A DNA stretch of 64,000 nt from Streptomyces sp. ATexAB-D23 (GCF_000373645.1 NZ_KB892023.1:357-64356), one strand, 5' to 3'. Counted from the stretch's first letter, positions 32,658 through 41,577 are shown. The notes: generated by a model not told the origin, from the sequence alone. Made by a program: numbers and translations.

Positions 32658-34082
32658 TCAGCCGTCCGCGGCGGGCCGGCTCCTGCCGTACAGCCACGCC
32701 TTCCACAGCCCCGACAGATCCTGCCCGGTCTCCTCCTCCACGTACGCGGTGAAGTCCGCCGTCGACGCGTTGCCGTGCCGGTGCGCCTTCGTCCAGCCCT
32801 TCAGCAGCGCGAAGAACTCCTCGTCATCGTCCACCGCCTCACGGATCTTGTGGATGACCATCGCCCCGCGCCCGTACACCGGGGCGTCGGAGACGGCCGC
32901 CGCCGACGGCGGATCGGCGGGCGGGAAAGCCCAGTTGTCCTCGTCCTCGTAGGCGTCCTCGAACGACTCCTCGGCCGGGGTGCCGTTCTTCTCCTCCTCC
33001 CACAGCCACTCCGCGTACGTCGCCGGCCCCTCGTTCAGCCACATATCGCGCCAGCTCTTCGGCGTGACCGAGTCGCCGAACCACTGGTGCGCCATCTCGT
33101 GGACGAGCAGCCCGACGCTCGGAGGGCCCGGGAAGAACGGCCGGTTCTGCGTCTCCAGCGCGTACCCGGAGTCGTCCTCGCGGTCCACGATCGCGCCGGT
33201 CGCCGAGAACGGGTACGGCCCGAAGTGCTCCGCCTCCCACGCCACCACCTCCGGCACCCGGGCCACCGTCCGCGCGCTCGCCTTCGCCACCTCGGGGTCC
33301 ACGGCGGTGAACACCGTGATCCCGCCCGCCATGGTCGACGTCTTCGTCTCGAACCGCCCGACCGCCAGCGTCGCGAGATAGCTCGCCATCGGCTCCGCGG
33401 TGTGCCAGCGGAACGTGGTGCGGCCCTTCTCCGTCGTCGGCGGACCGGCAAGCACCCCGTTGGAGACCGCCGTCAGCCCCTTGGGGACGGTGACCGTCAG
33501 GTCGTACGCGGCCTTGTCGCTCGGGTGGTGGTTGCCCGGGAACCAGGCCATCGAACCGGTCGGCTCACCGAGCGCGACCACCCCGTCGTCGGTCGGCAGC
33601 CAGCCCTCCTCGGACCCGTCCGGATCGGTGATCGTCTTCGGCGAGCCCGAGTAGCGCACGACCACCCGGAACGTCTCGCCCCGGCGCAGCCGGTCCTCGG
33701 CCTTCGCGTCCGCACGCAGCGTCAGCTCGTCGCCCGCCCGGTTGACGGCGGCCGGACGCCCCTCCACCGTCGCCGAGTCCACGGTCAGCCCGGCCAGGTC
33801 CAGGTTGAACGAACTGAGGTCCTGAGTGGCCCGCGCCGTGATCTCGACACTCCCGCGCAGCCGCTGCTCGTCCGGGTCCACGTCCAGCGTGATGGCGTAG
33901 TGCGACACGTCGTAGCCGCCGTTGCCCAGCTTCGGGAAGTACGGATCGCGCACCCCGGACGCGCCCGGCTTGCCCTCCACCCCGCCGGAACAGGCGGGCG
34001 CGAGGAGCGCGAGGACGAGCAACGGGAGAGCGGTCCGGGCCGCCCTGGGGACTGCGCCGCGTACCGGGGTTCGATGATCCAC
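32658..34082 (-). CDS. M1-family metallopeptidase, probable lipoprotein
   Basis: A 474-residue gluzincin of the aminopeptidase N family. The zinc site is HEMAH (His328, Glu329, His332) with Glu351 in WLNEG. The substrate-side motif reads YALETQNR where classical members have GAMEN. The N-terminus is hydrophobic and ends LAPAC (Cys31), an imperfect lipobox, so membrane anchoring is likely. Only the N-terminal beta-saddle and catalytic domain are present; the long C-terminal helical domain is absent, as in short Streptomyces M1 proteins. The start is taken as GTG at 34082. It is convergent with the M4 peptidase gene. Confidence 0.88.
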   Translation of the reverse strand: MDHRTPVRGAVPRAARTALPLLVLALLAPACSGGVEGKPGASGVRDPYFPKLGNGGYDVSHYAITLDVDPDEQRLRGSVEITARATQDLSSFNLDLAGLTVDSATVEGRPAAVNRAGDELTLRADAKAEDRLRRGETFRVVVRYSGSPKTITDPDGSEEGWLPTDDGVVALGEPTGSMAWFPGNHHPSDKAAYDLTVTVPKGLTAVSNGVLAGPPTTEKGRTTFRWHTAEPMASYLATLAVGRFETKTSTMAGGITVFTAVDPEVAKASARTVARVPEVVAWEAEHFGPYPFSATGAIVDREDDSGYALETQNRPFFPGPPSVGLLVHEMAHQWFGDSVTPKSWRDMWLNEGPATYAEWLWEEEKNGTPAEESFEDAYEDEDNWAFPPADPPSAAAVSDAPVYGRGAMVIHKIREAVDDDEEFFALLKGWTKAHRHGNASTADFTAYVEEETGQDLSGLWKAWLYGRSRPAADG

Positions 34083-34249
34083 GCCGATGATCCTATGTGC
34101 GGAATGTCGGACTCCGGGGGTGGTGCGCCGGCTTCGGAGCACCACGGTGCCCAACGGCCGCTCGCCCGCCGCCGGCCGGCCCGGAGGCGTTCCCCCGCCC
34201 CCGGGCCGCTGGTGCGAGGCCGACACGCCGGGCATGACACCATCGAACC

Positions 34250-34747
34250 GTGCTCGACATCGGCTACTCCCTCTCCCGCCGCTTCCCCGACCCCCCGCAG
34301 ACCGACTACCGCCGGGCGGACGTCCGCGCCCTGCGCCACGATCTGTTCTCCGGGGACGTCTACCTCGCGGACACCAAGGAGGACCGCGAAGTATCCACAG
34401 CCTGGGGATGGGTGCCGGTGCTCGACTTCGCCTGGGCCCTCTGCGACATCGTCGAACAAATCGACCAGGACCCCCGCGGCAGCCGCTCGCACCGCCGCCA
34501 GTACGCCGAACTCGACTTCACCGAGTCCTCCGACCGCATGCTCTTCGAACGCCGCTTCGGCTGGGTCGACATCGAGGCCGACTGGATGGACCCCGAGGAA
34601 CCGCCCCTCACCTTCGGCCACTCCCTCCTGCGCCGCGAGGCCCGCGACTTCCTGCACGACCTGATCGCCGACCTCGCCGACATGCACGAGGGCCTCGCCG
34701 ACAACCCCGCCGTCTGGGACCTCCAGGCCCGCTTCCCCCGCCTCTGA
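34250..34747 (+). CDS. Conserved hypothetical protein
   Basis: A 165-residue soluble acidic protein I do not recognise. It is rich in aromatic and acidic residues (WGWVPVLDFAWALCDIVEQID, ADWMDPEEPPLTFGHSLLRREARDFLHDL) with no membrane segment or signal. The regular content suggests an alpha/beta fold of the immunity-protein or contact-dependent type, but that is only an impression. The GTG at 34250 starts the frame; no obvious Shine-Dalgarno. It is divergent from the M1 peptidase gene. The codon usage is normal for the region, so it is probably a real gene. Confidence 0.6.
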   Translation: MLDIGYSLSRRFPDPPQTDYRRADVRALRHDLFSGDVYLADTKEDREVSTAWGWVPVLDFAWALCDIVEQIDQDPRGSRSHRRQYAELDFTESSDRMLFERRFGWVDIEADWMDPEEPPLTFGHSLLRREARDFLHDLIADLADMHEGLADNPAVWDLQARFPRL

Positions 34748-34765
34748 CCGGCCCCGGAGACCGCC

Positions 34766-35446
34766 TCACACCTCCACGCGCACCCCGATCTGCGCCGCGA
34801 ACGCCGGAGCCAGCTCCATCAGCTGCGCCGGGCTGATCACCGCACCCGCCAGCCGCTCCACACCCCGCGCGATGTCCAGCTCCGCGACCGACCGCAGATC
34901 CACCGCCTCCATCCGCACCGCGCTGAAGTCCACCCGCTTCAGCACACAGTCCCGGAACTCCACCCGGGTCAGCTGCGCGCCCCCGAAATCCGGCTCCGCC
35001 AGCACACAGCCCTCGAAGACCACGTCCTTCAGCCGGGCCTTGCGCAGATTCAGGTAATCGATCTTCCCGCCCCGCACCAGCACCCGCTCCAGCACCGCCC
35101 CGTGCAACTGCACCCCGCCCAGGCGCGCGTCCACCACCTCCACGTCCCGCAGCGACGCCGACGAGAGATCCGTGCCCACCCCCCGTACCCCCGTCAGCAC
35201 CGAGTCGATGAACCGCGCCCGGCTCAGCTCCGTACGGTCCAGGGCGCAGCCCTCCAGCGCACAGTCCATGAACCGGGCCCCCCGGCCCGACCCGTCCGCC
35301 AGATCCACGGACCCGAACCGCACCCCGTCGTAATCCCCGTCGGCCTCCAGCCCGCCCCCCTCGAAATCCGTCAGCGGCGGCAACCGCACCTCCGGGCGCC
35401 GCGCCGCCGCGATCCCGCCACCACTCCGACCACCACTGCGCACCAT
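34766..35446 (-). CDS. Pentapeptide-repeat protein
   Basis: A 226-residue protein with a run of pentapeptide-type repeats (A/C-x-L/F-x-x) over about residues 45-200: VRFGSVDLADGSGRGARFMDCALEGCALDRTELSRARFIDSVL in outline, then LNLRKARLKDVVFEGCVLAEPDFGGAQLTRVEF. Such repeats fold into a square beta-helix. Some family members mimic DNA and protect gyrase, but nothing here points to a specific target. The start is taken as ATG at 35446 (MVRSGGRSGG) with a GGGGG ribosome site. It is divergent from the alcohol dehydrogenase-like gene. Confidence 0.82.
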   Translation of the reverse strand: MVRSGGRSGGGIAAARRPEVRLPPLTDFEGGGLEADGDYDGVRFGSVDLADGSGRGARFMDCALEGCALDRTELSRARFIDSVLTGVRGVGTDLSSASLRDVEVVDARLGGVQLHGAVLERVLVRGGKIDYLNLRKARLKDVVFEGCVLAEPDFGGAQLTRVEFRDCVLKRVDFSAVRMEAVDLRSVAELDIARGVERLAGAVISPAQLMELAPAFAAQIGVRVEV

Positions 35447-35559
35447 GCCCCCATCGTGACGCACACCACTGACAACGCCCCGCCACCCCTTGACCTCAAC
35501 CATGCTTGAGGTCGGAGGGTGGGCCCGACGAAACCCACACCACCCCGGGGGAGCCCGCC

Positions 35560-36546
35560 ATGCACGCCGTACGCCTCCACGCCTTCGGCCCCGCCGAGAA
35601 CCTCTGCTACGAACGGACCGAGGACCCCGAGCCCGGCCCCGGCCAGGTCCGCATCGCCGTCCGCGCCGCCGGCGTACACCTCCTCGACACCACCCTGCGC
35701 CAGGGCCACACCGGCCCCTTCCCCGCCCCCACCCCGCTCCCCACCGTCCCGGGCCGCGAAGTCGCCGGCACCGTCGACGCGCTCGGCGAAGGCACCGACC
35801 CCGGCCGGCTCGGCCAGGACGTCGTCGCCCACCTCGGCACCGGCCCCGGCGGCTACGCCGAACTCGCCGTCACCGACGCCGAACGACTCCACCGCATACC
35901 CGAAGGACTGGGCCACGCCGAGGCCGTCGCCATGATCGGCACCGGCCGCACCGCCCTCGGCATCCTCGCCTTCACCCCGCTCGGCCCCGACTCCGTCGCA
36001 CTCGTCACCGCCGCCGCCGGAGGCATCGGCACCCTGCTCGTCCAGCACGCCAGGAACGCCGGGGCCACCGTCATCGGCCTCGCCGGCGGCCCCGCCAAGA
36101 CCGCCCTCGTCCGGGACAACGGCGCCGACCTCGCCGTCGACTACACCCGCCCCGACTGGCCCCGCCACGTCCGCACCCACCTCGACGCCCTCGGCCGCCG
36201 CGCCACCGTCGTCTACGACTGCGTCGGCTCCACCACCGCCCGCGCCGCCGTCGACCTCCTCGGCAAGGGCGGACAGCACATCGTCCACGGCTGGGCGGGC
36301 GGCCGCCCCCTCACCCTGACCGACGAGGAACTCGCCGCACGCGGCATCACCTCCGAGCACGTCCTCGGCCCCGCCATGCTCAGCAGGGGCGGCGGCCTGC
36401 GCACCCTCGAAACCCGCGCCCTCGCCGAAGCCGCCGCGGGCCGCCTGCGCCCCGCGATCCGGAGCTACCCGCTCGCCCGTGCCGCCGACGCCCACCGCGA
36501 CCTGGAAACCCGCGGCACCACCGGCAAGGTCGTCCTCATCCCCTGA
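35560..36546 (+). CDS. Zinc-type/quinone oxidoreductase (MDR family)
   Basis: A 328-residue medium-chain dehydrogenase/reductase of the quinone oxidoreductase branch. It has MHAVRLHAFGPAENLCYE, GQVRIAVRAAGVHLLDTTLRQG, then the NADP-binding VALVTAAAGGIGTLLVQHARNAGA. No catalytic-zinc cysteine/histidine set or structural-zinc cysteines are seen, so it is a zinc-free reductase in spite of the usual family name. It ends RGTTGKVVLIP, the canonical terminus. The ATG at 35560 has GGGGGAG upstream. The substrate is unknown. Confidence 0.88.
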   Translation: MHAVRLHAFGPAENLCYERTEDPEPGPGQVRIAVRAAGVHLLDTTLRQGHTGPFPAPTPLPTVPGREVAGTVDALGEGTDPGRLGQDVVAHLGTGPGGYAELAVTDAERLHRIPEGLGHAEAVAMIGTGRTALGILAFTPLGPDSVALVTAAAGGIGTLLVQHARNAGATVIGLAGGPAKTALVRDNGADLAVDYTRPDWPRHVRTHLDALGRRATVVYDCVGSTTARAAVDLLGKGGQHIVHGWAGGRPLTLTDEELAARGITSEHVLGPAMLSRGGGLRTLETRALAEAAAGRLRPAIRSYPLARAADAHRDLETRGTTGKVVLIP

Positions 36547-36566
36547 ACCCCCGGGCCCGGGGACCG

Positions 36567-37049
36567 TCAGGCCCCCGCCCCGCCCAGCTCCGCCAGCGCC
36601 CCGTCCGTCAGCCGGTACACCGTCCACTCGTCCTGCGGACGCGCCCCCAGCGCCTCGTAGAACGCGATCGACGGAGCGTTCCAGTTCAGCACCGACCACT
36701 CCAGGCGCTCGTAACCCCGCTCCACACAGATCCGCGCCAACTCCGTCAGCAGCGCCTTCCCGTGCCCGCCGCCACGCCGCTCGGGACGTACGTACAAGTC
36801 CTCCAGGTAGATCCCGTGCGTCCCGCGCCACGTGGAGAAGTTCAGGAACCACAGCCCGAAGCCCACCACCGAGCCGTCCTCGTCCGACTCCGCGATGTGC
36901 GCGAACGCGGCCGGCCGCTCCCCGAACAGCGCCTCCCGCAACTGCTCCTCGGTGACACGCACCTCGTGCAGCGACTTCTCGTAATCGGCCAGCTCACGCA
37001 CCATCGCGTGCAGCTCGGGAACATCGGCGGCAGTAGCAGTACGAATCAT
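36567..37049 (-). CDS. GNAT acetyltransferase (diamine acetyltransferase-like)
   Basis: A compact 160-residue GCN5-related acetyltransferase. Motif A is LYVRPERRGGGHGKALLTELARICVERG, the acetyl-CoA pyrophosphate loop, followed by LEWSVLNWNAPSIAFYEALGA. FSTWRGTHGIYLEDLYV before it is strongly like spermidine/spermine and thialysine acetyltransferases of the SAT1/SAT2 type. Full length. The acceptor may be a polyamine or an amino-acid analogue; this is inference from the family. It is convergent with the oxidoreductase gene, 20 bases apart. Confidence 0.88.
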   Translation of the reverse strand: MIRTATAADVPELHAMVRELADYEKSLHEVRVTEEQLREALFGERPAAFAHIAESDEDGSVVGFGLWFLNFSTWRGTHGIYLEDLYVRPERRGGGHGKALLTELARICVERGYERLEWSVLNWNAPSIAFYEALGARPQDEWTVYRLTDGALAELGGAGA

Positions 37050-37090
37050 GGGGGCAGCGTAAACAGCGCCCGCCGGCCGCCCGCCGCCGC

Positions 37091-37996
37091 CTACCCCCGG
37101 CCCAGCAGCACCCGGGCGATGTGCGCCTGCTCCGGCGCCAGCCGCCCCTCACCGCCGTCCCCGACGCTCCAGCACGCGTTCTGCAGCACCCGCCCCAGCG
37201 TCCAGGCCACCGCCCGCCCCCGGTCCAGGCCCAGCACCCCGGTCAGCACGTCGAACCGCCGCCCCACCGCGTCCGCTTCGAACCGGTTCCACAACGCGGG
37301 CAGCAGCTCGAAACCCGGGTCCCCCACCAGCGGCTTCGGATCGATCGCCACCCACCGCCCGTCCGGACCCGCCAGCACGTTCCCGAAGTGCAGATCCCAG
37401 TGCAGCAGCCGGTCACCCGGCTCCCCCGCCACCTCACGCACCGCCGCCGCGCAGTCCCGTACCAACCCCCGCTCCCCCTCGTCCACCAGGCCCGCCACGA
37501 CCCCCGGCGCACCGGCCACCATCCGCTCGGCCGCCTCCCCCAGCCCCCGCAGCCCGCACCCGGCCGGCGGCCGCACCGCAGTCAGCCCCGCCAGCAACCC
37601 GGCGATCACCCCCACCGCCCGGCCCGCGTCCGCCGTCCCGTCGAGCGAACGCCGCCCGTCCAGCCGCTCCAGCAGCATCGCCCCCGTCGCCGGATCGTGC
37701 TCCAGCAGCCCCACCGCCCCGGCCGACGCCTCCTCCCACAACCGCAGCGCGACCGGCTCCCCCACCGTCTCCTCATCCACCAACTGCAACTTCAGCACCG
37801 CCGGGCGCCCGTCCCCCACCCGCACCACCGGCAGGACCAGCGCACACACCCCGTGCATCGCCGCACCGTCCCGCCGCAGCCCCCACCGCTCCAGGAACTC
37901 CGCCGCCATCCCCGGCAACCCGGCGACGAACGCCCGCCCGGCTTCCCCGTTGCAGGCGTTCTGAGCAGCGACCAGCGCATCCGGAATGTCGATCAC
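37091..37996 (-). CDS. Aminoglycoside/hydroxyurea phosphotransferase-like kinase
   Basis: A 301-residue kinase of the APH(6)/hydroxyurea-resistance family. The catalytic loop is LLHWDLHFGNVLAG and the metal-binding segment is WVAIDPKPLVGDPGFELLPALWNR, both diagnostic. The N-lobe lysine is probably in AVLKLQLVDEE. Family members phosphorylate streptomycin or hydroxyurea, but many Streptomyces copies have no proven drug. The GTG at 37996 with GGGGGC upstream is preferred over an in-frame extension. It is divergent from the rhomboid-like gene, with only 33 bases between the starts, so their promoters overlap. Confidence 0.85.
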   Translation of the reverse strand: MIDIPDALVAAQNACNGEAGRAFVAGLPGMAAEFLERWGLRRDGAAMHGVCALVLPVVRVGDGRPAVLKLQLVDEETVGEPVALRLWEEASAGAVGLLEHDPATGAMLLERLDGRRSLDGTADAGRAVGVIAGLLAGLTAVRPPAGCGLRGLGEAAERMVAGAPGVVAGLVDEGERGLVRDCAAAVREVAGEPGDRLLHWDLHFGNVLAGPDGRWVAIDPKPLVGDPGFELLPALWNRFEADAVGRRFDVLTGVLGLDRGRAVAWTLGRVLQNACWSVGDGGEGRLAPEQAHIARVLLGRG

Positions 37997-38029
37997 GCCC
38001 CCGATCGTAGGAGCGTGCGTCAATCGGCT

Positions 38030-38680
38030 ATGCCCACCGGCCACCCAGCCCCGCCCACCCGGCCCCGCACCACCCCCGCCGCCCGGCTCCGCGCCACCGG
38101 CTCATGGATCCGCAGCGCCCCCGGCACCTACATCTGGCTGACCGCCCTCTTCATCACCACGGTCATCGTCCACCAGATGTCACCGGCCTTCGAGGAGGAG
38201 TTCCTCCGCCAGCGCTCCACCAACATCCACGAGCTGTCCCGCAACCCCGTCCGCGTCCTCATCAGCAGCGCCTTCTGGATCGACAGCGGCCAATGGCTCC
38301 CCTACGCCGTCCTCTACACCGTCTTCCACGCCCCCGCCGAACGCCGCCTCGGCACCCTGCGCTGGCTCACCGTCGCCGCCGCCGCCCACGTGCTGGCCAC
38401 CCTCGTCAGCGAGGGCGTACTCGCCTGGGCCATCCACCACGGCCACGCCCCGCCCTCCGCCGCCAACACCCTCGACATCGGCGTCAGCTACGCCCTCGCC
38501 GGCGTGGTCGCGGTCCTCACCTACTACGTCCCCCGCCCCTGGCGCCCCGCCTACCTCTTCGCGGTCCTGGTCATCTACACCGTCCCCCTCATCACCCGCC
38601 CCACCTTCACGGACATCGGCCATCTGACAGCGGCACTGATCGGATTGGCGTGCTACCCGCTGACGCGGCGCGGGACATAA
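38030..38680 (+). CDS. Rhomboid-like membrane protein
   Basis: A 216-residue protein with about five to six membrane helices, of the actinobacterial rhomboid-like type. GVSYALAG in one helix could supply the G-x-S serine and DIGHLTAALIGL in the last helix the histidine of an intramembrane serine protease. The match is partial, since the second glycine of the usual GxSG is a tyrosine here, so activity is uncertain. The ATG at 38030 is close to the divergent kinase start. The stop codon lies at the T-run of the tRNA terminator on the other strand. Confidence 0.7.
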   Translation: MPTGHPAPPTRPRTTPAARLRATGSWIRSAPGTYIWLTALFITTVIVHQMSPAFEEEFLRQRSTNIHELSRNPVRVLISSAFWIDSGQWLPYAVLYTVFHAPAERRLGTLRWLTVAAAAHVLATLVSEGVLAWAIHHGHAPPSAANTLDIGVSYALAGVVAVLTYYVPRPWRPAYLFAVLVIYTVPLITRPTFTDIGHLTAALIGLACYPLTRRGT

Positions 38681-38710
38681 AAAAACCAGGCCGGCGGGGC
38701 GCCGACCTGG
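38679..38710 (-). terminator. Intrinsic terminator of the tRNA-Thr gene
   Basis: On the minus strand a CCAGGTCGGCG/CGCCGGCCTGG stem is followed by seven T, a textbook U-tailed terminator that starts five bases after the tRNA 3' end. U-tails are rare in this GC-rich window. Confidence 0.92.
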
Positions 38711-38714
38711 TCGA

Positions 38715-38791
38715 TGGAGCCCCCTGTCGGATTCGAACCGACGACCTACGCATTACAAGTGCGTTGCTCTGGCCAGCTGAGCTAAGGAGGC
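38715..38791 (-). tRNA. tRNA-Thr (anticodon TGT)
   Basis: A complete cloverleaf: acceptor GCCTCCT with AGGGGGC, D-arm GCTC/GAGC, anticodon stem ACGCA/TGCGT around the loop CTTGTAA (anticodon TGT), T-arm GTCGG-TTCGAAT-CCGAC. The CCA tail is encoded (38715-38717). It reads ACA and, by wobble, other threonine codons. It has its own terminator. Confidence 0.97.
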
Positions 38792-38902
38792 GTGCCGGAG
38801 CAGTCTAACCAACACCGCAGCCGGCGCAGTGCAGAAATCTCACACCCCAGGAACTGCTGACAGATCCGAAACCGCCAGGTAGCGTCCTTTCAGGTTCACT
38901 CC

Positions 38903-38918
38903 GATGGACCAGACCACT
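38903..38918. promoter_or_regulatory. DasR-responsive element (dre-like) before msiK
   Basis: GATGGACCAGACCACT, about 12 of 16 matches to the dre consensus and sharing the core TGG-C-AGACC with the two sites of the amino-sugar locus. It lies 54-69 bases upstream of the msiK start. Confidence 0.62.
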
Positions 38919-38971
38919 CCCTTACAACGGATCGTCCGGCACGTACCTGCCGGTGGAGGAGAAGCATCAGC

Positions 38972-40108
38972 ATGGCCAGTGTCACGTTCGACAAGGCGTC
39001 CCGTGTCTACCCCGGCTCCACGAAGCCCGCGGTCGACCAGCTTGAGATCGACATCGCGGACGGTGAGTTCCTCGTCCTCGTCGGTCCCTCCGGTTGTGGC
39101 AAGTCCACCTCCCTGCGCATGCTCGCGGGTCTTGAGGACGTCAACGGCGGTGCGATCCGCATCGGTGACCGTGACGTCACGCACCTGCCGCCGAAGGACC
39201 GGGACATCGCCATGGTGTTCCAGAACTACGCGCTCTACCCGCACATGACCGTGGCGGACAACATGGGCTTCGCGCTCAAGATCGCCGGTGTGAACAAGAC
39301 CGACATCCGGGCGAAGGTCGAAGAGGCCGCCAAGATGCTGGACCTCAGCGAATACCTGGACCGGAAGCCGAAGGCGCTCTCCGGTGGTCAGCGTCAGCGT
39401 GTGGCGATGGGCCGCGCGATCGTGCGTGAGCCGCAGGTCTTCCTCATGGACGAGCCGCTGTCGAACCTCGACGCCAAGCTCCGCGTCTCCACCCGTACGC
39501 AGATCGCCTCGCTCCAGCGCCGGCTGGGCATCACGACCGTGTACGTCACGCACGACCAGGTCGAGGCCCTGACCATGGGCGACCGGGTCGCGGTCCTCAA
39601 GGACGGTCTGCTCCAGCAGGTCGACTCGCCGCGCAACATGTACGACAAGCCGGCGAACCTCTTCGTGGCCGGCTTCATCGGCTCGCCCGCGATGAACCTG
39701 GTCGAGGTCCCGATCACCGACGGTGGCGTGAAGTTCGGCAACAGCGTCGTCCCGGTCTCGCGTGAGGCGCTGACCGCCGCCGCCGACCGCGGCGACACGA
39801 CCGTGACGGTCGGTATCCGCCCCGAGCACTTCGACATCGTCGAGCACGGTGGCGCCGCCGCGAAGACCCTCACCAAGGACTCCTCGGAGGCCCCGGCCGG
39901 CCTGGCCGTCTCGGTCAACGTGGTCGAGGAGCTCGGCGCCGACGGCTTCGTCTACGGTGCCGCCGAGGTCGGTGGCGAGCACAAGGACCTCGTGGTCCGC
40001 GTCGGCGGCCGCGCCGTCCCGGAGAAGGGCACCAAGCTGCACGTCGTGCCGCGCCCGGACGAGCTGCACGTCTTCGCCACGTCGACGGGCGAGCGTCTCA
40101 CCGCCTGA
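38972..40108 (+). CDS. msiK: Multiple-sugar import ATPase MsiK
   Basis: A 378-residue ABC ATPase of the MalK/UgpC type. Walker A is GPSGCGKST, the signature is LSGGQRQR, Walker B is VFLMDEPLSNLDAK, and the switch is THDQVE. A C-terminal TOBE regulatory domain covers about 240-378. It is an orphan gene with no permeases nearby, as in all streptomycetes, where this one ATPase serves several sugar importers (cellobiose, chitobiose, maltose). It is therefore a good candidate partner for the orphan sugar-binding lipoprotein at 18999-20264. GGAGGAG precedes the ATG. A dre-like site in the promoter suggests amino-sugar control. Confidence 0.96.
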   Translation: MASVTFDKASRVYPGSTKPAVDQLEIDIADGEFLVLVGPSGCGKSTSLRMLAGLEDVNGGAIRIGDRDVTHLPPKDRDIAMVFQNYALYPHMTVADNMGFALKIAGVNKTDIRAKVEEAAKMLDLSEYLDRKPKALSGGQRQRVAMGRAIVREPQVFLMDEPLSNLDAKLRVSTRTQIASLQRRLGITTVYVTHDQVEALTMGDRVAVLKDGLLQQVDSPRNMYDKPANLFVAGFIGSPAMNLVEVPITDGGVKFGNSVVPVSREALTAAADRGDTTVTVGIRPEHFDIVEHGGAAAKTLTKDSSEAPAGLAVSVNVVEELGADGFVYGAAEVGGEHKDLVVRVGGRAVPEKGTKLHVVPRPDELHVFATSTGERLTA

Positions 40109-40124
40109 TCCGGCAAGCGCTGTA

Positions 40125-40159
40125 CGGTGGCCCCGCACGATCTTCGTGCGGGGCCACCG
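40125..40159. terminator. Terminator after msiK
   Basis: A 16-bp stem around TCT (40125-40140 with 40144-40159), 17 bases past the stop codon. Confidence 0.92.
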
Positions 40160-40325
40160 CGCGTCGGTGCCGGTTGAGGGGTTTGAACAGCCGAGGGCAG
40201 AATCCCCGGCACAACGGTCATTTCACTCCGACTCGTCAACACGCGATTCGAAAAGCCCACTCGAACCATCCCTCGCGAGGGTGACGTAATGTCGCCATGT
40301 CATCACCGACCGCTACGCTCACTGC

Positions 40326-40754
40326 GTGACCCACTCCGTGCGCCGTATCGGCCGAACTCTCGCTCTCGTACTGCCCGTCGTCATGGTTCTGTCCGGGACC
40401 CTCGCGGTCACCGCCGTGCCGTGGGCAGCCAGCAACTCCGACTCGCAGCTGCTCGCCGCGTCGGCTCGTACCGTCTCCGACGCCAAGGGCGCCAAGGAGG
40501 TCAAGGAACGTGCCCCGCAGGACATCCTGCGCGACCGGCTCCTCGTGGAGCTCCGGGAGGAGGACCCCGGTGTCGCCCTGACGGAACTCCAGCGTGCCGT
40601 CGAGGGGCGGCCGTCGCTCGCCCGGCACTGCATGTCGATCGCGAAGGCGCTCGGGAAGGCGGCCGTCGCGCAGTACGGCCCGACGCGGGCGCACCGTTTC
40701 TCCCGCCCCGTCTGTGACACGTCGTTCGCCTCGGGTGTCGCCCAGTTCAGCTGA
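40326..40754 (+). CDS. Small exported hypothetical protein
   Basis: A 142-residue protein with an N-terminal signal peptide (RRIGRTLALVLPVVMVLSGTLAVTAVPWAAS) and a mature part rich in charged helices, with two cysteines (CMSIAK and CDTSF) that could form a disulfide. I do not recognise a family. The GTG at 40326 lacks a ribosome site, while TACGCT ends about six bases before it, so the message may be leaderless. It lies between msiK and a nucleotidyltransferase gene on the same strand, with 35 bases to the latter, and could be co-transcribed with it. Confidence 0.65.
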   Translation: MTHSVRRIGRTLALVLPVVMVLSGTLAVTAVPWAASNSDSQLLAASARTVSDAKGAKEVKERAPQDILRDRLLVELREEDPGVALTELQRAVEGRPSLARHCMSIAKALGKAAVAQYGPTRAHRFSRPVCDTSFASGVAQFS

Positions 40755-40789
40755 CCGACCGAAGCCGGGCACGGCATATCGTGCCTGGC

Positions 40790-41500
40790 ATGCATACGTT
40801 TCCGACGCAGGCCGTGATCCTGGCGGGTGGCCAGGGGTCACGGCTGCGCCCGTATACCGATGACCGCCCCAAGCCGATGGTCGAGATCCCGGGTACCGGG
40901 ACCCCGATCATCGGCCATCAGCTTTCCTGGCTGGCCGCCGAGGGCGTGACCGATGCCGTGGTCTCGTGCGGGCATCTCGCCGAGGTGTTGCAGGAGTGGC
41001 TGTCCGACGCGGTGCTGCCGTTGCGCGTGACGACGGTGGTGGAGTCCGAGCCGCTGGGGCGCGGGGGCGGGCTGAAGTACGCGGCGGCCCGGTTGCCGGC
41101 GCCGGACGAGCCCTGGTATGCGACCAACGGGGACATCTGGACGCGGTTCTCGTTGCGTGAGATGGCGGCGTTCCACGCGGAACGGGACGCGACCGCGACG
41201 CTGGCGCTGGCCCGTCCGAGGATTCCGTGGGGGGCGGTGGAGACGGACGCGTTCGGGCACATCACGGACTTCATCGAGGCGCCGCCGTCGCCGTATCTGA
41301 TCAATGCCGGGGTGTACGTGTTCTCTCCGGCGTTCACCGCGCTGCTGCCGGACCGGGGGGACCATGAGCGTACGACGTTCCCGCGGCTGGCCAGGGAGCG
41401 GCGGCTGGCGGGGTATCCGTTGCCGCACGGGGCGTACTGGCGGGCCATCGACACGGCGAAGGACCTGACCGAGGCCGCCAAGGAGCTGGACGGGCGGTAA
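40790..41500 (+). CDS. Sugar-nucleotide transferase (NTP transferase family)
   Basis: A single-domain nucleotidyltransferase of about 236 residues. The signature is AVILAGGQGSRLRPYTDDRPKPMVEI, followed by GTPIIGHQLSWLAAEGV, YATNGDIWT (the metal-binding Asp after the usual G-D) and a final AYWRAIDTAKDL. It resembles mannose-1-phosphate guanylyltransferase and glucose-1-phosphate thymidylyltransferase cores without the left-handed helix extension. The base and sugar cannot be fixed by eye. An ATG at 40790 is given; a GTG at 40781 is also possible. Confidence 0.82.
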   Translation: MHTFPTQAVILAGGQGSRLRPYTDDRPKPMVEIPGTGTPIIGHQLSWLAAEGVTDAVVSCGHLAEVLQEWLSDAVLPLRVTTVVESEPLGRGGGLKYAAARLPAPDEPWYATNGDIWTRFSLREMAAFHAERDATATLALARPRIPWGAVETDAFGHITDFIEAPPSPYLINAGVYVFSPAFTALLPDRGDHERTTFPRLARERRLAGYPLPHGAYWRAIDTAKDLTEAAKELDGR

Positions 41501-41515
41501 CCGGTACGGGGTACG

Positions 41516-41561
41516 GAGAAGGGGCGGGGCCGGAGGTTTTCCTTCGGCCCCGCCCCTTCTC
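41516..41561. terminator. Bidirectional terminator
   Basis: A perfect 17-bp stem (41516-41532 with 41545-41561) and a 12-base loop containing TTTT, between the convergent nucleotidyltransferase and DoxX genes. Confidence 0.93.
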
Positions 41562-41577
41562 GTCGTGTGCCTCCGGG

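Noticed and set aside
38104..38808. Plus-strand frame running through the tRNA-Thr gene
   Set aside because: Its end is a translation of the tRNA antisense; the real gene there is the rhomboid-like one in another frame.
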